Below are positions 61,856-64,000 of a DNA stretch of 64,000 nt, piece after piece (within the stretch, counting starts at the first letter, position 1; every line of letters begins with the position of its first letter). Under the pieces are notes generated by a model, which saw only the letters and a list, made by a program, of their open reading frames with translations, did no database searches and was not told the origin of the DNA. The translations under genes were made by a program, and so were the position numbers. The stretch spans positions 124,001 to 188,000 of the forward strand of contig JAWKLK010000004.1 in assembly GCA_041392785.1 (NCBI GenBank), written 5' to 3'. The DNA comes from OLB9 sp041392785 (GTDB taxonomy: Bacteria > Bacteroidota > Bacteroidia > Chitinophagales > Saprospiraceae).

Positions 61856-62860
61856 ATGATTCAGACAGATATATTAATCATAGGAGCCGGACCTGTAGGA
61901 CTCTTTACCGTATTTGAAGCGGGGTTATTAAAATTGAAATGCCATATTGTGGATTCATTGGCACAGCCAGGGGGACAATTAAATGAGATTTATCCCAAAA
62001 AACCCATTTATGATATTCCAGGATATCCCAGTATTTTAGCAGGAGATTTGACTAAAAATCTACTAGAGCAAATAGCGCCTTTTAAACCAACATTTACTAT
62101 GGGTGAGCGCGCTGAATTGTTGACAAAACTAGAAAATGGGCATTATAAAGTTATTACAAATAAAGGTACTGAAATTTCTGCACCAGTAATAGCAATTGCA
62201 GGAGGTTTGGGCAGTTTTGAGCCACGAAAACCACCTATTGATACCATAGGATTATACGAAGATAAAGGTGTAGATTATATTATAAGAGATCCTGAAAAGT
62301 ATAGAAATAAAAGCGTAGTTATTGCCGGCGGCGGGGACTCAGCATTAGATTGGTCTATTTTCTTATCAGATATCGCATCAGAGGTAATAATGATTCATAG
62401 ACGTACCTCTTTCAGAGGTGCATTGGATTCTGTAGAGAAAGTCATGCACCTCGCAGAATCAGGAAAAATAAAACTTATCACCAATGCTCAAGCAGTAGGA
62501 TTGGGTGGTAATGGTATGTTAGAATATGTTGCAATAGAGGAGGATGGAAAACCACTCTATCATCAATCGACCGATTATTTCTTGCCGTTGTTTGGACTAG
62601 CTCCAAAGATTGGGCCCATTGGAGAATGGGGATTAGATATTGAAGATAATGCCGTCAAAGTAGATACATACGATTATAGCACCAATGTCCCAGGTATTTA
62701 TGCTATTGGAGACATCAATACTTATCCTGGAAAACTAAAATTGATTCTATGCGGATTTCATGAAGCAACACTTATGGTACAATCTGCGTTTAAACATATT
62801 TACCCCGAGCAAAAACTTTCATTTAAATATACAACGGTAGCAGGTGTCAACGGATTTTAA
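61856..62860 (+). CDS. Ferredoxin-NADP reductase, thioredoxin-reductase-like type
   Basis: The protein of 334 residues has FAD and NADPH loops (IIGAGPVGLFTVFEAG and VIAGGGDSALDWS) and the YDIPGYP motif of the thioredoxin-reductase-like FNR family. It lacks the redox CxxC of thioredoxin reductase, as FNR2 proteins do. It would reduce the ferredoxin encoded next to it with NADPH. The frame is open to GTG 61841, but that codon lies inside the -7 box, so ATG 61856 is the start. Its end overlaps the ferredoxin gene by 17 bases. Confidence 0.88.
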   Translation: MIQTDILIIGAGPVGLFTVFEAGLLKLKCHIVDSLAQPGGQLNEIYPKKPIYDIPGYPSILAGDLTKNLLEQIAPFKPTFTMGERAELLTKLENGHYKVITNKGTEISAPVIAIAGGLGSFEPRKPPIDTIGLYEDKGVDYIIRDPEKYRNKSVVIAGGGDSALDWSIFLSDIASEVIMIHRRTSFRGALDSVEKVMHLAESGKIKLITNAQAVGLGGNGMLEYVAIEEDGKPLYHQSTDYFLPLFGLAPKIGPIGEWGLDIEDNAVKVDTYDYSTNVPGIYAIGDINTYPGKLKLILCGFHEATLMVQSAFKHIYPEQKLSFKYTTVAGVNGF

Positions 62861-63227
62861 GAATAACAACAACGACTGCGATTGTCCAGAAAGCAGTGAA
62901 GATATTATTTGTGTGAAAGTCATAGACAGAGATGATACATCCCATTGTCTAGAAGCGCCTACTGATATGGCGATGAACATGATGGAAGTCTGTAAATCTT
63001 ATGAATTGCCCGTAGAAGGTACTTGTGGTGGTATGGCTTTATGCGCATCATGTCACATGTATGTATTGAGCGATCATGACCTTCCCGAACCTACCGAAGA
63101 CGAAGAGAATATGTTGGATCAAGCTTTTTTTGTAAAATCCAATTCTCGATTGGGATGTCAAATAAAAATCCATACTGAAATAGATGGTTTGGTGGTCAAA
63201 TTAGCCCCAGTTTCACCAGAAGTGTGA
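62844..63227 (+). CDS. 2Fe-2S ferredoxin, adrenodoxin-like
   Basis: The 127-residue protein has the four cluster cysteines C61, C67, C70 and C105 (TCGGMALCASC and LGCQ), the C-x5-C-x2-C spacing of the adrenodoxin/Isc-type ferredoxins. The N-terminus is unusual, with an Asn/Asp/Cys-rich start (NNNNDCDCPESSED). The GTG start at 62844 overlaps the end of the FNR-like gene by 17 bases; no better ATG exists before the fold begins. Together they form an NADPH-to-ferredoxin electron pair. Confidence 0.87.
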   Translation: MSTDFKNNNNDCDCPESSEDIICVKVIDRDDTSHCLEAPTDMAMNMMEVCKSYELPVEGTCGGMALCASCHMYVLSDHDLPEPTEDEENMLDQAFFVKSNSRLGCQIKIHTEIDGLVVKLAPVSPEV

Positions 63228-63234
63228 TGAGTTA

Positions 63235-64000
63235 TTACAATTTCTTTTTCAACGCTAACAACTCATCGCGTAACTGAGCTGCTGAGATAAAATCTAAATC
63301 TTTTGCGGCTTGCTTCATTCGGGTTTCAGTTTCATGGATGAGTTTTGCTATCTGATCTTTATTCATGTAGGCAACCAAGGGATCAGCAGCGATACTATTT
63401 TCATTTTGTTTTTCGATATAAGGCGTAGGTTTTTTTCCCCTCACATCAAGAATAGATTTTTGATTTAGAATTTCTTCTTTTGTTCTTGCTATGGTAGTAG
63501 GAATGATGTTGTTTTGTGTGTTGTATTCGATTTGTATTGTCCTTCTCCGATTTGTCTCATCGATAGTAGTTTGCATGCTGTCTGTAACTTTATCGGCATA
63601 AAAAATCACTAATCCATTGGAGTTACGGGCGGCTCTACCAGCTGTTTGGGTAAGAGATCTGTTGTTTCTCAGAAAGCCTTCCTTGTCTGCATCGATCACT
63701 GCTACAAGAGATACTTCAGGAAGATCCAAACCTTCCCTTAATAGGTTGACACCCACAAGCACATCAAATTCACCCAATCTTAAGTCTCTCAATATTTCCA
63801 CTCTCTCTAGCGTGTCTACTTCAGAATGGATGTACCGCACTTTGATAGAAAGCTTCTGTAAATAGTTAGTAAGCTCTTCAGCCATTCTCTTGGTAAGTGT
63901 CGTGACCAGAACTCTCTCATCGGCACCAATTCTCTTATGAATTTCTTCTAATAGATCGTCAATTTGGTTTATGCTGGGTCTTACTTCAATAGGTGGATCT
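63235..64000 (-). CDS. uvrB: UvrB excinuclease subunit, C-terminal part (runs off the window)
   Basis: Only the C-terminal about 254 residues are in the window; the gene continues past base 64000. Visible are DPPIEVRPSINQIDDLL, VLVTTLTKRMAEELTNYL, LLREGLDLPEVSLVAVIDAD, the helicase motif QTAGRAARN and the C-terminal UVR domain (about the last 35 residues) that binds UvrC. UvrB verifies damage in nucleotide excision repair. The gene converges on the ferredoxin gene with a gap of 7 bases. Confidence 0.95.
   Translation of the reverse strand, partial: DPPIEVRPSINQIDDLLEEIHKRIGADERVLVTTLTKRMAEELTNYLQKLSIKVRYIHSEVDTLERVEILRDLRLGEFDVLVGVNLLREGLDLPEVSLVAVIDADKEGFLRNNRSLTQTAGRAARNSNGLVIFYADKVTDSMQTTIDETNRRRTIQIEYNTQNNIIPTTIARTKEEILNQKSILDVRGKKPTPYIEKQNENSIAADPLVAYMNKDQIAKLIHETETRMKQAAKDLDFISAAQLRDELLALKKKL

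Noticed and set aside
1..64000. CRISPR arrays, tRNA or rRNA genes
   Set aside because: No regularly spaced repeats, cloverleaf patterns or rRNA-like sequence were seen on either strand, within the limits of reading by eye.

Overview
The window is chromosomal DNA of a Bacteroidota bacterium, most likely from the Saprospiraceae/Saprospiria side of the phylum. The evidence is low-GC sequence, a PorZ-type T9SS protein with a C-terminal sorting domain, DUF4199, DUF4286 and DUF2723 proteins, a fused E1 alpha/beta dehydrogenase and a mevalonate-kinase-like GHMP kinase. Several starts are also preceded by the Bacteroidota promoter TTTG-N19-21-TAnnTTTG. Assignment below phylum is inference. I saw no rRNA, tRNA, CRISPR array, prophage or insertion sequence.

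Layout. 1-6 kb: a membrane protein, then an envelope redox/folding operon (stand-alone DsbD-alpha protein, full DsbD, two overlapping FKBP lipoproteins) and MeaB. 6-13.5 kb: a run with a frameshifted DUF2723 membrane protein, RpiB, an M28 peptidase, Tgt and an LptF/G permease. 13.5-23 kb: MarC, a protease/propeller/barrel fusion, a class III aminotransferase with a spermidine-synthase-like protein, DUF4286, a 51-aa membrane protein, a GHMP kinase, a MOSC protein and a glycosyltransferase. 23-31.6 kb: a five-gene central-carbon/NAD run (E1 alpha-beta, GH13, unknown 465-aa protein, transketolase, NadB). 31.7-41.3 kb: DUF4199, GNAT, a Pif1-like helicase, a Crp-like regulator, an ABC exporter, a 3-hydroxyacyl-CoA dehydrogenase and PorZ.

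41.4-50.7 kb is the accessory region: a DNA phosphorothioation (Dnd) cluster. DndC and DndD are followed by a DndE domain fused to a HerA-like ATPase and carrying an in-frame TAA, an unknown four-helix membrane protein, and a long DGQHR (DndB-family) protein. Then come a 64-aa protein behind a palindromic promoter site and an XRE regulator. A cysteine desulfurase (DndA candidate) faces the cluster from the other strand. No DndFGH- or SspE-type restriction gene is visible. This is the best candidate for an unusual system.

50.7-64 kb is housekeeping again: TfoX-like protein, NDH-2, AtpC/AtpD, glutaryl-CoA dehydrogenase, a helicase-nuclease with an Fe-S-type cysteine set, a degenerate TrpF-like protein, an alkyltransferase-like protein, HutH with a 40-aa membrane protein behind it, an FNR/ferredoxin pair and the C-terminal part of UvrB.

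Two genes are interrupted as read (DUF2723 by a one-base shift, the DndE-ATPase by a stop). All family calls come from reading motifs; no database search was run.
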